Assembly: GCA_963169105.1 (NCBI GenBank)
Contig: OY720635.1
Coordinates: forward strand, 133,443,872-133,507,871
DNA: 64,000 bases
Direction: 5' to 3'
Source of the DNA: Ceriagrion tenellum
Taxonomy: Eukaryota > Arthropoda > Insecta > Odonata > Coenagrionidae
Both the position numbers and the translations under genes were made by a program. Of the stretch, positions 11,931 to 25,067 are shown piece after piece. The notes beneath the pieces were generated by a model that was given only the letters and a program-made list of their open reading frames with translations, had not been told where the DNA came from and made no database searches. Position 1 is the stretch's first letter. Each line of letters starts with the position of its first letter.

Positions 11931-14900
11931 TCGCGCGTGTGCTTTATGAGCCCGTTTGACGCCGGGTCCCGAGGTAGTTGGAGACCTTGCCAGGTGCGGG
12001 AGGTTGAATTCTTCAAGTTTTACGCTCGTCTCCTGAACATAGCCGAGTCGAAGACAGGTATTTAAAACCATATGGTGGCAAGATGCAGCATTCGGAGGTC
12101 GGCGAGATGGTTTAGAGGCATTGCGAATAGGAGGACTTGGAAGGTTAACCTCAAGATTTTTCTCATCCAGATCTACTGGGCAGTCGGAACTGTTTAGCTG
12201 TGTGGATACTCTGGGGCTCCCTAGAGAAATCGCATCGGGGGTCATAAGTCTCTGGGAGTTTGCCGTACAGTTGTCACGTAAAGAGACAATTTGCTACATC
12301 AAATTGAAGAAATTAGATCCGCCCTAGAATCTCTCTCATGGCTCCTGTTTATCACTTCAGTGGAACCTGCCATGTGAATAAGGATGGCTTCGAATTCATC
12401 TAATCTCATCCCAGGGGTTTGCGTCTTTCCTGAGGTAAATCAAGGAGAAGTGAATGTATCCTGGTAGGATAACCCGTAGCTCCAGAGATTTACCAAAGAG
12501 GTCGACCAGGCGTTGAAGCGTATCTCAAAATGCACTCCAATGCCTGTGATTGTAAGTTGACTTCAAGCCAATAATAGATAAGTAGATGCTGCACTTGATG
12601 GCTTGTTTATTGCTCCGGACGAGAACCGCGTTGATAATGGGAGGTTCAGGCGTCCAAACCTAATCGAACAAAATATGTGCAACGATCGCATCAGGAGAAA
12701 GGAAATTCGAAGCTTAAATCAATCGATGTTGCAAAGGAATGAATGCAATAAGAGGGGTCCGCCCCGTGGAAACTGCAAGGCTCGAAAAAGATGCTAAGCA
12801 GGAGATTTGCCTCGAATACCAGCGTCTGTTAGAAGTGTACTACAAGGTGTAAAGTTGAAAGTCTCCGAGTGACACACCGGAAGGCTCTTTCGGGACTCCA
12901 GGACACTACTACAGTTTCCCTTGCCACATGCCCGGTAGCTTTGCTCGAAGTTTTCTTTCTACATATCAAGAATGGAAAGTCTGACCCGGGTTTAAAAATG
13001 AGGGTATGACATTGGCAATGTTACACTGGACGTCTACTTCACAGCCCAAAACATTTACAGGAGATCTTGGAAGGATTTTTCGGTTAACTCAACGGCCTTT
13101 TAAGTGGGGAAACAAGTCGGAATTTGATCGAGGATCCGACAAGATGATGAGCACTGGAATCTGGCTATTTCGTGGTGAAGTAAATCAGTCACTTTTTTCC
13201 TTTGTACAAACATCGAAATGTCACCAGAAAAGCTCTTCGCTGTCCTGCATTACTCTTTTAACTCAATTCGTGAGGGAAGCCGCGCTCTGCGTACTATCTC
13301 AGTGGTATGGTCAGTGTCGGAGGCTGATCCCGCAAGCCTCCTCGCCTCTGGCCACCACTTTTGATACTGTGGCCGGAGGCAGGCTGGCAGATGTGTCAAG
13401 AGAATGAGGGGAGGTGGAGCGGGTGGGTGGGGTGGCGGAGGGGGTAGGGGAGGGTGGGTGGTCCGAAACATTCATCTCCCCCATCCCTGACTCAGCGCCG
13501 CCTCAATGGAGATAGCCGCTGACCGAATGTGGAAATGGCCGACTTTTTTTTTATTGAGAGCGCAACATTTCCTTTAGTGTCACTTCCTCTTCTAAAGGCC
13601 TGGTGCATTTCCTCGTCTTATTAATCCTCGCCAAGCGGAATGTTTCGGTGGTTTTCACAATTCCATTGCTAAAGCACTAACACCAGGTGGAATGATGTAT
13701 ATCCGTTTGTGTTTTCCTAACTTTGAATTTTTCCTACGCTTTGTTTCCTAAGTTTGGATAGAGCATATTTTCTCGTCGGCCCTCAGGAAAGTAGATCGTT
13801 TCCATGAGCTGGGCATCTTTTAAAGCATGAATTGTGGGGCATGTCAATCATAAAAGTCGTATTATTGTAACTACTGGACAATGCTACTGATTATACTAGC
13901 AACTGGTGACCTACTGGTCAATGCATAATTAATATGGCGATAGAAATACGTGTTTCAGTATTTTACAGCCTTGGGCCCTAACATTATTATATTCTTCATT
14001 TCGACAAGTCTCTCACTCCTCTCATTCTCATCCATCAGGAAAATTTTCTTTGATGAAGACCGCAGCCTTTCTCGGTGAATGATTTCACCGATAAAGACCA
14101 TGGATTCACAATTTTCTCTATTCCACTTCCCCGCTTGCCCAACAAACTTGCCTTTATCACGGCCTTCAGCATCCCTTCTACCCTAATCTTGTAATAGATT
14201 AGACAAAAAATTCTATGCAAGTTTAAGCCAATGGAGATGAAGGGTAATTTAAGAGCGCTAATATACTTTTGACCATTTTAAAACATTTCAATCTATCTTT
14301 CAATTCCTACGGCCAATTACAACTAAAAAAATTAGAATCCTATCTCTTTCGCTGAAGTGTTCTTTAAATCCAGGACTTTCTCTTCTCTGTCTTCGCTGTT
14401 CTTTGCAACTACTTAGGAAAAGCCATACACAACTAGGAGACGCCTTAAAACACCAGCAAAGAGAAGGAAATGAATGCAAACATTCGAAATATATTTTGAA
14501 TGACATTTAAGTTCAAGAAAATTTCTGAAACCCTTTGTTTGTGTCCTGATTATTACAGTACGCTGATGAGGAATAAACAATTTGTTTTTCCGTAATGTGT
14601 GTAGCTCTCTATATAGGCTGTCTATAAATTTTTTATATAGATCAAGGTTTGTTTGCAGCACAGAAGAGAAAGATCCGAGCATAATAATTCTTTCCGTTTT
14701 GTCTAAATCTCAGCAGAAGACACAGCCATTTAGAATTGTGCAATAAGCGAAATAATGATTTCTTGAAATGATCATTTCATTGGAAATACTAAGGAAGTAA
14801 AACGATTGCAAAACATTTTATTGCATTATGAATTCAGGAACATTAAATGTTTCTTTCAAGTCGATTCATTGGAACGTAGTGACATCGAATCCCAACGCAA

Positions 14901-15463
14901 ATAAACAAATAGTAAAAAAATTGTTAAGAAACGCCGTATAAAAATCAAGTGTTATTGCGAAGTCGTGATTCATTGGAAACCATCACCTCGTGACTGACGC
15001 GATGAGTACACTTGAAGTCTGTGCATGGTCCAGTAAGATCTTCGACTGCAATCATCAGCTATGAAAAGTGTCAGGTTACCTAACCAAATTTTTAAGCACC
15101 CACCCGAGTGTATAACAATTTCACGGAAGATGAAAACGGTAAAACGCTCGTAAACCTTTATAATCTTTTTCAGAGTAGCATATTATCTTTAGGGAAAAGG
15201 TAAATGGGAAATGAAAGGGAGCATTGGAGAGAAAGATTGCGATCGCAAAGAATGAGGCAAAATATGAAGGGCGACAGAATGAAGAGATACGCTGCTACGA
15301 GGCGGTTGGCTAGAGACTTGAATGCTGCAAAAATCAGTCATTTGTTTGATTTCTTCTGATGATGGCGATGGAAAAGTCAATTTTTTCTTGGTGAATATTC
15401 TTTTTGAAAGCGTACTCTTCACGTGGAATTCTGAGTTACTAATAGTACTGTTCCCTAGTTCCC
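11931..15463. other. non-coding, nothing firm
   Basis: No gene or clear mobile element. A G-rich run on the plus strand at 13400-13462 (repeated GGTGGG/GGGAGG) could form a G-quadruplex. At 15058-15030 the minus strand reads CTGATGATTGCAGTCGAAGA, faintly like a ribozyme core but with GAAG instead of GAAAC. Confidence 0.4.
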
Positions 15464-15870
15464 TAGTTCTGAGTACTAATAGAATAGAATAGAATAGAAA
15501 ACAAATTTATTGTTCTAGGACAGGGCCTATGGAACATGCAATCGATGCAGAAAAAAAACAAGCTCTGTGGTATTAAGGAAAAAAAAAATCTACAAGTCAC
15601 CTTGCTTGAACAACACGAACAATACAACATAATATGAAATCAAATACAATGACAGATTTGACAAAGAAAATTATCAAGTCCAGTCAGTATAATATATACA
15701 AATATACAAGAACCTTTTAATGAATTTCACTTAAATTCTTTGAAAGAACAAAAATCAATTAATGTGAGAACGATTGAGGTACACACTCAATCACCATAAC
15801 ATTCATCAATCAGGTATGCAAACATTTTTAATTTGAATTAATAAACTAATAGTAACTCAGAACTAGGGAA
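15464..15870 (-). mobile_element. LINE 3' end with (TATTC)n tail, in inverted flanks
   Basis: On the minus strand the segment ends ...CTAGAACAATAAATTTG followed by TTTTCTATTCTATTCTATT (15499-15476), the form of a LINE 3' UTR with a pentanucleotide tail. The insert is bracketed by inverted copies of TTCCCTAGTTCTGAG (15464 on) and CTCAGAACTAGGGAA (about 15853-15870). No reverse-transcriptase code remains. Confidence 0.5.
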
Positions 15871-17644
15871 ATGAGTGGTGATTTCATTGACAATCTTGGC
15901 TTTGTCAGAGTTTGTCATTGAGATCAAGAGTGAGACATGAATGGAACCTGAAGGAATGTCTATGGTAGGTTCCTTGATAGCACTCATTGGAAATGGGTGA
16001 GATCACTTGCTTTGATTATGTCCATAATTTGGATAACTGAATGTTCCACATAGACTTAGGCGATAGTGAGGAAACATTTTGCAAGAGCTAGGTCGAATGA
16101 ACCTTGAATAAACAATGCCAATGACAGATCTTTCAATAGTAAGATGTCTAAGATACGATGCATTCATATACTTTAAAAAATAATGAAATATTCTGCATAG
16201 ATTGGGCAGAGTACTGTGGAGTGGAGTGAAGTGGGTTGAAGAGTACACCGCTAGATCTAGGTTATTCGTGAGGTATAGATCACCTGAAAATTTCAAATCG
16301 GACGAGTTTCAGGGAGGGAAATATTTCAACCTCGCTCTACATGTCTAGATTTAATGGAAGCAGGAAAATTAGAGACGTATGCTCACATGCACAAATATAT
16401 TTATTTCCACCCCCATCATTAATTGCAAATATCGGAGTGACACAAGCATAAGATACACCGTAAATATGCAATTAACCTTACGCCTCCTCCTCTTCCTTCT
16501 CCATATCCCCTATTATTATTCTCTTTCGTGGCGGTTTCCTTAGTATCTCCTGCCTAATGCCCCCAAGGCAGTACGCAGGGTAGTGAATGAATGTAAATGA
16601 AAGGATTTTTATCAGATTACAGCCGGGGTCTTATTCACAAAGTTATAGCCCAAAAACTTCACCAAACAGTGACGGGAAGTTAAAAGAGAAAATGCACCTT
16701 AATTTCAAGAGTGTATTTCATTTTTTACCCTTTTACTTGTAACGAAATTACATATTTTTTTAAATTTTGCCTGTAAAATGAGTCAAACCGATGGGGTCAA
16801 ATTATTTATGGAAAACTTTTTACCGTGTTTCATTGGATTAAGGTATCTGGGCCAATCATATCTTCGCAAAAAAGTCAACAAATCAAATAAAAATTACCTT
16901 AAAACAAAGATCACATGCACCTAATCGTTGAAAAATGTCACTCTTGTCTATTTATTCTTTGGTATATTTTCCGAAAAACGGAAGCCAATTTCCATGGAAT
17001 TTGAGGTAGATGTTCGCTTTAATTTTGAATACAAAAATGATTTTGAAAATGAGGAAGTCCTGACGTAAAGATCGCGTCAAATATGTTTGGAAAATTTAAA
17101 AAAAAAATTAAATTTCGATCTCGGTAATACTTCACATAAAAATGAAGCCTTGCACTCTAGCACTAAAAACGAACTCAAAATAGCTCTTACATATTATAGA
17201 TGCATTGATTTAATCACCTATATGTTTGGCCATGTGGAACCAAATTTTGGGTAGTTAGTGTAAATATGTTTCTCATTAATCTTAGAGCTGAACACATTTT
17301 ATGATGCACTACCGCTATGGCTTCGCATATGAATCGAAACAAAATTTCCCTCTAACTGCCGTGAGGAAAATGACTTTTTATTCCAACAATGTGGACTCCA
17401 CATAAATTACTCCCGCTGAAGTTCTTGGTGCAGACCTGTGCGGCAAAAGGGGAGATGCAGAAGTGGAGGGGGTGAAGGGAAAGTACGGAGGGATAGAGAG
17501 GGAGACAACGAGAGATAGTGAGGCAGGGGAACTTTTCTGCCTTGCGAAATAAGCTCGAGCTTTGGACTTAAAAGCAAGTGGTTGAAATAACCCGTCGCCG
17601 TGACAAATTTGAGGTTTCAATGTGAGACGAGTCAAAACGGAAAG
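15871..17644. other. non-coding, nothing recognised
   Basis: AT-rich intergenic or intronic sequence. Short open frames on the minus strand (up to 105 codons) have no recognisable domain. Confidence 0.5.
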
Positions 17645-17745
17645 GCAGGTAGTTATGAGTATTTCCAATTCTCCAAGCGCTTGTGTTTGCTGCAATTTGA
17701 AAGGCTATGCGCTGAATAGCCAACCTCCCCCGTTTCCCAGGACTC
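17645..17745. repeat. dispersed repeat, copy 1
   Basis: Shares GCAGGTAGT, TTCTC.AAGCGCTTGTGT, GCTGCAATTTGAAAGGCT and CGCTGAA.AGCCA in order with 18479-18575, 834 bp away in the same orientation. Non-coding; family unknown. Confidence 0.6.
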
Positions 17746-18082
17746 TGGAAGTTCAGTACTCTACTGATGTCCCAAAATCGTCGACTGCGCAGCGCAAGGA
17801 ACTTATGCCGTTGATATGCGCGAGATCTTTTTCGCCTGCTCGAAGCAAATCGGCGCTTCATACAGGGAGGAAAGTTATTTGAATCGCCGTGGGAGGGAGG
17901 GAAGGAGCCCGACGTCGGCACCAGGCTGCTCTCCGCGAAGGACTGCAAGCGGAATATGGATTGACGTCCTACACAACAGAAGAAGTACAGCATTAAAAGC
18001 CCTCTACACACGAGGAACAAGTAAGGATACGGTAATAATGTTGGGACAATGGGTGGCAGTCGCTTAGGAGACCCTTCGATAT

Positions 18083-18223
18083 GGGCGTAGCCAGGATTTA
18101 TGCCAGGAGGGCAGGACATCATCCTGTCCGACTCCGATAGCAGATTTGGTACGAAATGTCTCGTCCAGGGGGGGCAGCTTCCCCCCCCCCACCCCACGTC
18201 TCCCCTTGGCTACGCTCATGCCC
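18083..18223. mobile_element. short MITE with GGGCGTAGCC ends
   Basis: The left end GGGCGTAGCCAGG and the right end TTGGCTACGCTCATGCCC are inverted relative to one another. The interior has a long C run (about 18181-18192). Non-coding. This short palindromic element type is widespread in animal genomes; superfamily not assigned. Confidence 0.55.
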
Positions 18224-18478
18224 TTCACAGTAGAGCCTCCGAATAGTCCCCGCGTTTGACTGCTAATGTTCTCAGAGCGCGGGCCCTCACTGCCAACTTC
18301 AAAATTTACGGTGTGTTGCTCACATAAACTTCCTCACTCTATGGCCTCAATCCATTTTTTATGGGCATCTCTATTGAGCGAACGTTGTGAGAGTGTTTTG
18401 ATCCTTATTTGTTCGTAGCGCAAATATTTGCTGTGAGACGCCCTGCCGATACTGCTTACCTCCCTCTTAAGTATAACG

Positions 18479-18575
18479 CAGGTAGTGAGTCAGTCCGATT
18501 CTCGAAGCGCTTGTGTCGGCTGCAATTTGAAAGGCTCCACGCTGAACAGCCACCGCCTCCACCCCCCGTTTGATT
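18479..18575. repeat. dispersed repeat, copy 2
   Basis: Second copy of the module at 17645-17745 (see that entry), about 80% alike by eye. It is followed directly by the palindrome cluster at 18642. Confidence 0.6.
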
Positions 18576-18641
18576 ATTCTGAAGCCCGTGCTTCAGCTTC
18601 AGAACGAAATGCCAACTCGATTGCGACAGTCCCTCATACAG

Positions 18642-18755
18642 TTTACTCTACAATCTAGCAACAGCTCGTTGCTAGATCGTAGCAACGAGCTGTTGATAGA
18701 TCTTACTCTTTACTCTACGATCCAGCAACAATGCGTTGCTGGATCGCAGAGTAAA
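18642..18755. repeat. two consecutive palindromes with shared ends
   Basis: The first palindrome centres on CTAGCAACAGCTCGTTGCTAG and its mirror AGCAACGAGCTGTTG (18654-18695). The second (18709-18755) is a hairpin whose left arm TTTACTCTACGATCCAGCAAC matches the right arm with one mismatch. Both start with TTTACTCTAC.ATC.AGCAAC, so they are diverged copies of one hairpin unit. Confidence 0.7.
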
Positions 18756-20639
18756 ATATTTTTTTTGATGTCTCACCATCTGATATCTATAACCGTTCGC
18801 CTAGTTCGTCACCAATTTGACGAAATTTTTCATCTTTATGCCTCGTCTCCTTCTTAATGTCGCGCTTCGTGAGGGCGACCGCCACCGAGTTTTGTCGCCC
18901 TTTCCTTGCGGCGTCCCCTTCTCTCCGCTCCTTGACTGACCTATTTCACCAGAACCTGGAAAGGTATTGCTTGGTGGTATTGTCATTCGCCTGCGTAGTG
19001 AAAACATCGTGAAGAAATAGGCGAAGCTTTCTGCGAGTGAATATTGATTGCGTGGTCTTTCTTCGTCAGGTCTGCACGCAGTCGCCAATGTCATCGATGG
19101 ACGAAAGCTTTTCTGCTGCGTCTTCAAACGGCCGAGTGGGCAGCGAATCCTCTGATTTGGGACATCTAAGCGACTGTCTCCGGAATTGCAAGCGGGTGAG
19201 CAAAATATCTTTCCTGATGTCTCACCATCTGAAATCTTTGTCCGTTCGCTAATTTGACGTAATATTCATCCCTTACGTATGTCACCCATAACTACGTACT
19301 TCAATCACTTCGACTTGACAAGGGTAAAGGCCGAATTGATTTTAGACCATGTCCAATACACAACCTAACGGACGTAGTGCCCGCTGACGACTCCTGCTCA
19401 GCAGAGTTTGGTAAACCGATGGGTTCCCAACCATCTGACTGGTCACGTGAGGTGGAGTCAGCCAATGAGGAACTTATTCATTCTCAAAACATTACATCAC
19501 ATTTATGCTTTCCGATGATTATGAGGACTATAGCTCTTTTCATTATAGGTATTCTCGTTTCGTGTATGAGCGCTATTAGCAATTTTCCAGTACAGCAATA
19601 GAGAAACAGCGGTCGTTTCGTATAAGACCCTTTTTAATTGAAGACTTCATCGCCAGCAAAATGGCTCCCCACGGGGGAGTATGGCAGTCTCCTCGCTTGA
19701 CTGACCAAGTTCTCAAGGTTGAAAGTCTTTGTTGCGACATTTTAAAGTCAGCCTTAACCGCATAAAAACTTTTCTGTCTTATGCATCTACTAAAACACTC
19801 TCTCTTGGACATGAAGAGCATGGTCGATAGTTCCTGGCACGGGTGCAGAAATTTATTACCTATTAGGACGTGTTATGTTTTGATCAAGTGCAGCTCGAAG
19901 AGGATGTGAATGAAAGGAGTCATATTATCGCCTGATTTCGATCAGTCTATTTCCTACCGCCGCTAACCTCGCTGATCTTTCGGCACCTTTCCAACGCATT
20001 TAAGGTCCAGGTACTTTCAATTGATGTGAGCTTTACTATTCTTATTGAGTTTCTCTGACGGATTGCATACATCTTGGTCATTGCGAACACTATAATGCGC
20101 TTATTTTATGTTGTAAGCATAATCGTATAAAGAAATAAAAGAGAGAAATACGCGTATTCGACCCCCACCCTCGTCCTGTTGTGTTGTTTTGACCACGCTC
20201 TTTTCGAGCTGATTCTCCCAGAGTTGGGCCCGTTTGTGTGTGTGAGTGAGTGATTTTGTGTGCTTGTGAGTGTGCTTGCGTAAATAACCGGGCATTCTTA
20301 GCGGGGTCCCATTAGCCCTTGCAAAGGATCCTATTTGGTTGTGTGTGTGCGTCTGTGTTTGGTCCCTGGCGAGGAAGTAACATTCCCGTAAACCAACACG
20401 GGGGTATTCTTGGTTGAGAGGCTGTGGTTGGTCTCTGCTGTGGTTTTCCCAGCATACCAACACAGTAAATTTGGTGTTTGTTGACGAAGGGTGCCAATTG
20501 TTTACGGCTTGTGGAGATTTTATCTCTTTTATTTCATTGTCCAGCCGTAAGAAGCTCACCCCATCTTCGTGACGGCTTTCCATCTAATCGTATAAATTGC
20601 GTGCTGCAGATCCTTTCAAACCCTATTAGGTTTAGCGCA
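18756..20639. other. non-coding, dispersed repeat modules
   Basis: The module AAAATAT.TTT.TGATGTCTCACCATCTGA.ATCT...CCGTTCGC occurs at about 18752-18802 and 19203-19251. A second module, CTTCGTG.GGGCGA..GCCACC, occurs at about 18866-18888 and again near 21097-21118. A (GT)-rich stretch lies at 20233-20275. No gene is recognised; open frames of up to 160 codons lack domains. Confidence 0.4.
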
Positions 20640-21146
20640 ATCATGTTGGCAGAGTAGTAAATCAAACTTTGAATCTTCCACAGTTTTATCATTAAGAGTA
20701 CAACTAGTGTCAGCATTTACGCCGTCATCAGGTGCACTCCGGAGATCAAGTGAGTGATGATTATTTTGATATTCGTTAGAAAATTGAATCTGTTATCACA
20801 GAATACCCATTGCTGAAATGGAGAATACAGTAGCATCGATACTTGGTGGCAGTCGCCCGCACGATGCACGACATCAGGGTGGGGAATGGGCATGCAGAAG
20901 AGCAACACCATGTACTAGTTGTACCCTTAATAATAAAAATAAGGAAGACACGAAGTTTGAATTATTATAACGGCGACCTTCCGCGAAGTGAAATGTTCAA
21001 CGGTCGAATCCATGTTGGGAGCGTTGCTAAGGCATGTCCTCCTCTCATTTCCCCACCCTTTCTTCATGCACCTTTCCCTCCCTGATGTCTTCTGCTTCGT
21101 GCGGGCGATTGCCACCAAGCATCGATGCCACTGTATTCTCCGTTTT
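20640..21146. repeat. decayed PLE terminal pair plus inverted module
   Basis: Two nested inverted relationships. The minus strand of 20640-20716 (ACTAGTTGTACTCTTAAT.ATAAAA...GAAG) matches the plus strand at 20913-20972. The sequence at 20813-20866 (GGAGAATACAGT.GCATCGAT.CTTGGTGGCA) is the inverse of 21093-21146. The first pair carries a degenerate ribozyme core (20707-20731), so this looks like an old Penelope terminal pair with another element inside or overlapping. Confidence 0.45.
20699..20731 (-). ncRNA. degenerate hammerhead-like motif
   Basis: The minus strand reads CTGATGA, a weak stem II (GGCG, loop TAAA, TGCT), then GACAC in place of GAAAC, then CTAGTT. One base change separates it from the consensus. 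Probably inactive. Confidence 0.35.
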
Positions 21147-21900
21147 ATCAATAGGTATTCAGTGAGAAAAAAATGCCATTTTCTTGCGGAAATAAAAAAC
21201 TGATGACTCGCTGTAGCTCACGCTTCCACTCAATTGTAATATTTCTGAACGGTGCATGAAAACACGTTTTCAAGGTGATTCAGTAATCGGTAAAATATTA
21301 CCAATCCTAGGATTAGCACAACTAAGTACAATTATTTCTCTTTTCAATTCGTGTTAAAGTCTCATTAATCTTTAATTAGTCATAGGTGTGCGCAACAAAT
21401 TATTTTTACGTAAAAGGCTTTGAAATTTTATCAAACTCTGAAACCTTCACCCGACGCTGAATAGAAATCAGGTCACCTGGAGGATGAGAATGTACCCGCT
21501 AAGATATATCCTATTCTTATTCCTATATTCCATATATCCTATATCATATTCCTGGTTTTGCAAAGTACTGAATTTTCCGAGACAAAATTCTGCGTTTGTA
21601 TTTTTTTCTGCATTTAGCGGGCAGAAACACGTAATGTACCTATGCTACTAACTTATTTGTGTGAAAAATTATGCTTACGTGAGTAGCATGCATGCGTGAA
21701 TATTATTAGGAAATATCAGGAGGAGCTTTATCGCGAATACCCCTTATTATTCATCAGAAAAAGACATTTGTCAAGGAAAAATTTTTAGACAAAAAATGGA
21801 TAGCTGCGAGCCAGAATTCATTGTTCGGTGTAGGGGGAAACTTGGTTACAGGATGGCCAGTCTCGGGCTATTGTTGGGAATTTTTACCTCGTTTTAGTGT
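21147..21900. other. non-coding, nothing recognised
   Basis: AT-rich sequence without a supported gene or repeat. Confidence 0.5.
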
Positions 21901-22170
21901 TTAACCCTCTTAGTGCTGACCCCTGCCAGCGGTTCTAGTGAGAAATGCGGAGGGTAACTAGTATGAAATGTATCACTCTAGGAAAATAAATATTATAAAT
22001 TGTTTAAAATATCCATATGCAGTTTTTCTTATTGCGTATGCATTGAATTAGGTAATAATAAAAAACTTATACCTCGTACAAAAACTAATTGTAATTATAT
22101 TTGTGTGCAAAAGTAAAACAATATTTTGCCTATGAGCCGATATATCGGCCCGCCGCACTAAAAGGGTTAA
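21901..22170. mobile_element. piggyBac-type MITE
   Basis: Flanked by TTAA on both sides (21901-21904 and 22167-22170), the duplication made by piggyBac transposases. Its ends are CCCTCTTAGTGCTGAC and, in reverse complement, CCCTTTTAGTGCGGCG. A GCCGATATATCGGC palindrome lies next to the right end. At 270 bp it has no coding capacity and would need a transposase supplied elsewhere. Confidence 0.7.
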
Positions 22171-24520
22171 GGGTAAGTTCAGTAATAACCCTTTATATGA
22201 TTCTTAATTATCAGAATATTTTTGGAATTAGGTTCCGTGTCTGAAGAGGATGGAAAAGATAATTGCCCCCGGAAGTGGATAGCTAGCCCGATGCAAGAAC
22301 CTGTTAATTTCTGCGGTATTTTCCATCTACGTCGATAGGATCTTGTTACGCGTTGGTATAACTTGCCCACCCAGCCTCGTGATAAAAACCTGAGTAAATT
22401 TCATTTTGCCTTTATGTTGGTCATAAATTCCGCATTGCTTTTTATCTTAATGGGGCTCATTTTTAAAATGAAACCTATATGAAACAATAGTGTACATGGT
22501 ACTGGTACATGATCGTCATCCAACGAATATTGTTTCTATTAAGATCTTCGCCTAAATCCGCCAGAAGATGCTCAATTTTTTCATCTTAAGAGGAGGGAAA
22601 ATATGATTAGATAATGAAAGAAAGGCGGAGAAGAGGACGTTAAGTGATAAAAATTGGCGTTGAGAACAAGGCACTCTGTCGTCCCTGTTGTCTCTTCACA
22701 TCCCGAATCTAGGTCGGCTAATTGGTGGCATTTTTCATCTTGGGAATCGCGTGACGAGAAGATGCCTGACTTTCTTCTAAAACTGAGTTTTGATGACTGA
22801 GCGTGACAAAGAAGTTTACATAAACTCATTCACACAAGGCTATATTTATTTCATAGTTCCGAGAAGCTGGCTGCAATCCTGCCTTTGGTGGATAAAATTT
22901 TGAGGTCCGCCTGGTATTCTTCAAATGACCGATCTTACCGTCGAAGGGATATTGACTGAGAATTATAGTAATGGATAATCGTCGCATCGTAATCATGTCT
23001 CACTTCATGAAAAACATGTTGGACATGAACAGGGAAGAGATTTTTCTCTGCTTATTTGAAATTAAATCTGACTTTTTTATATAAAGAGTTATAGGATGCA
23101 TGAAGTTAGTATTGTTATTTAATGACAAAAATTATTTTTTAGACTGAAATTCTCGGAAATAAACTATGTGTATATGAGCCTTTCAGTTGATTTATTTGTT
23201 TCACGCTGTGCGATGAACATGCCTGTACAACTGAAGATATTATGTGATATCATAAAAACGTTCTGATCTGAGTAACATATTTATTTTTTTTTAAATAGCT
23301 AAGTTAGTGTATGTAATGCCGTTACAGTTTGGACATGATCTGTGAGTCAGAATTTTCCGTCCTTTTATAATTTCTTTGCGGTGCGAATCGCTTTACCGTT
23401 TTATGTAGGAAACAGCATTCATATTTATGCAAATACCTCATGAACGAATGCAGCAGGGGTGTTTAGAAACTGTTTTTTCAACTTGGGAGTGAAAAGATCT
23501 TTTTTTCTCGAGAAATCATAAAACGTTTGAACCATCCATCGTGCGATCATGTCACTGAATTTTATAAGTTGTGGTATATCGCTCAACCGACCGTTAAGTT
23601 GCAATACACATTGCCACCTAGAACCTTGAGCTATACCGAAGTAGACGCTTAAAATAGTATTCATGTAAAAGATGTCATACTTTGATTGCACAAAATTTTA
23701 AAATCAGGGATATGTCCTCGGCGATTTGTCTTCAATGATACGTCATTCCATTCACCATTCAGAATACTAACCTTAATGCTTGATACCGAATGCTTACCGC
23801 GGAGAAAACTACTTGAAAAGTATTGGTGAAAACTCGTATCGTATGGAAATAAACGCAAGTTTTATTGCTCACTGGAGGACCAAGGTGTGCAGTTTAAGTG
23901 ATCGTCCCCGTTCCTCGTAAAAGTCAATAATTTTGATCGATGTTGTGTCACACATAATTTATTCGCTGTTCATGAGTTCTGCATTGGAAATCAGCGTTAT
24001 TTTGTTTTTATTAAAAGGAAAATCAAGGCACAAATGAGTTGAAATAGCCCATGGAATGACTGATTTAAGCGATCATTAACCTTAAAATATATTCTTCGCC
24101 ACAGGGGAAGGTTGTCAGGGCTAAAATAAATGAATTATAAATGCAAATATTGAGCCTCTAAACTTTCATTCAGGCTTGTATTGAGGACACACATTTTTAT
24201 TAGCCGTTTCTCGCTGCACTTCTGAACCATTATTTTTGTAACTATCCGGTCTGACCAATAATAAACTAAATTCTGGAACTAACTGGAATTCTGGGATTGC
24301 AAAGTACGCAAATATTTCCTCGCAAAGTTAACCGAAAATAATAACGAGGAAAGTTTTGTTTTGATTCCTGGTCACCCTAGTAATAATGCATGAAGGTACG
24401 TGGAAAGAGTTCGGCATCACATCAAATCTTTATCGATTGAAATCAAATCACACAATTGTTGTATCGACACCAAACCTTCGATATAATGAATTTAAGGCGA
24501 TGAAAATTGGTTTGAGACGG
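22171..24520. other. non-coding, nothing recognised
   Basis: No supported gene or repeat. Minus-strand open frames of up to 88 codons (23425-23691) have no recognisable domain. Confidence 0.5.
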
Positions 24521-25067
24521 TTAATTTCAATAAATTGCTCAAATTTGCAGCTACGAGATCCCTAGGGGCTGAAATACGACTATAAATACCATTTTTAACG
24601 AAGGGGCCTGCTGGGGACTGGCGAATCTGTAGGTAACGACTATAAATACGGCCCTTCAGTCAACCTAATGAGCGTACCTCTGTTGTATTATGATAGAAAG
24701 GAACCGCTATTTCTACTGGTTACCAATCAATCTTTAAAATTTTATAAAGCCGTGGCGAGTCACTGAATTCGTGAAATCATGGTATGTTGACGATTAATTT
24801 CAATAAATTGCTCAAATTTGCAGCTACGAGATCCCTAGGGGCTGAAATGCGACTATAAATACCATTTTTTAACGAAGGGGCCTGCTGGGGACTGGCGAAT
24901 CTGTAGGTAACGACTATAAATACGGCCCTTCAATCAACCTAATGAGCGTACCTCTGTTGTATTATGATGGAAAGGAACCGCTTTTTCTACTGGTTTCCAA
25001 TCAATGTTTCGAAATTTAAAAAACCAGGGCGAGTCTCTGAATTCGCGAAATCATGGTATATTGACGA
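24521..25067. repeat. tandem dimer of a 273-bp unit
   Basis: Unit 1 runs 24521-24793 and unit 2 24794-25067. They are more than 90% identical by eye and start TTAATTTCAATAAATTGCTC. Each unit holds two copies of CGACTATAAATAC about 70 bp apart. Non-coding; a short satellite-like array or a recent local duplication. Confidence 0.85.

Noticed and set aside
13400..13462. G-rich run as a regulatory G-quadruplex
   Set aside because: No adjacent promoter or gene; composition alone is not evidence of function.
15030..15060. Hammerhead-like CTGATGATTGCAGTCGAAGA on the minus strand
   Set aside because: No GAAAC box, no stem II and no partner arm.
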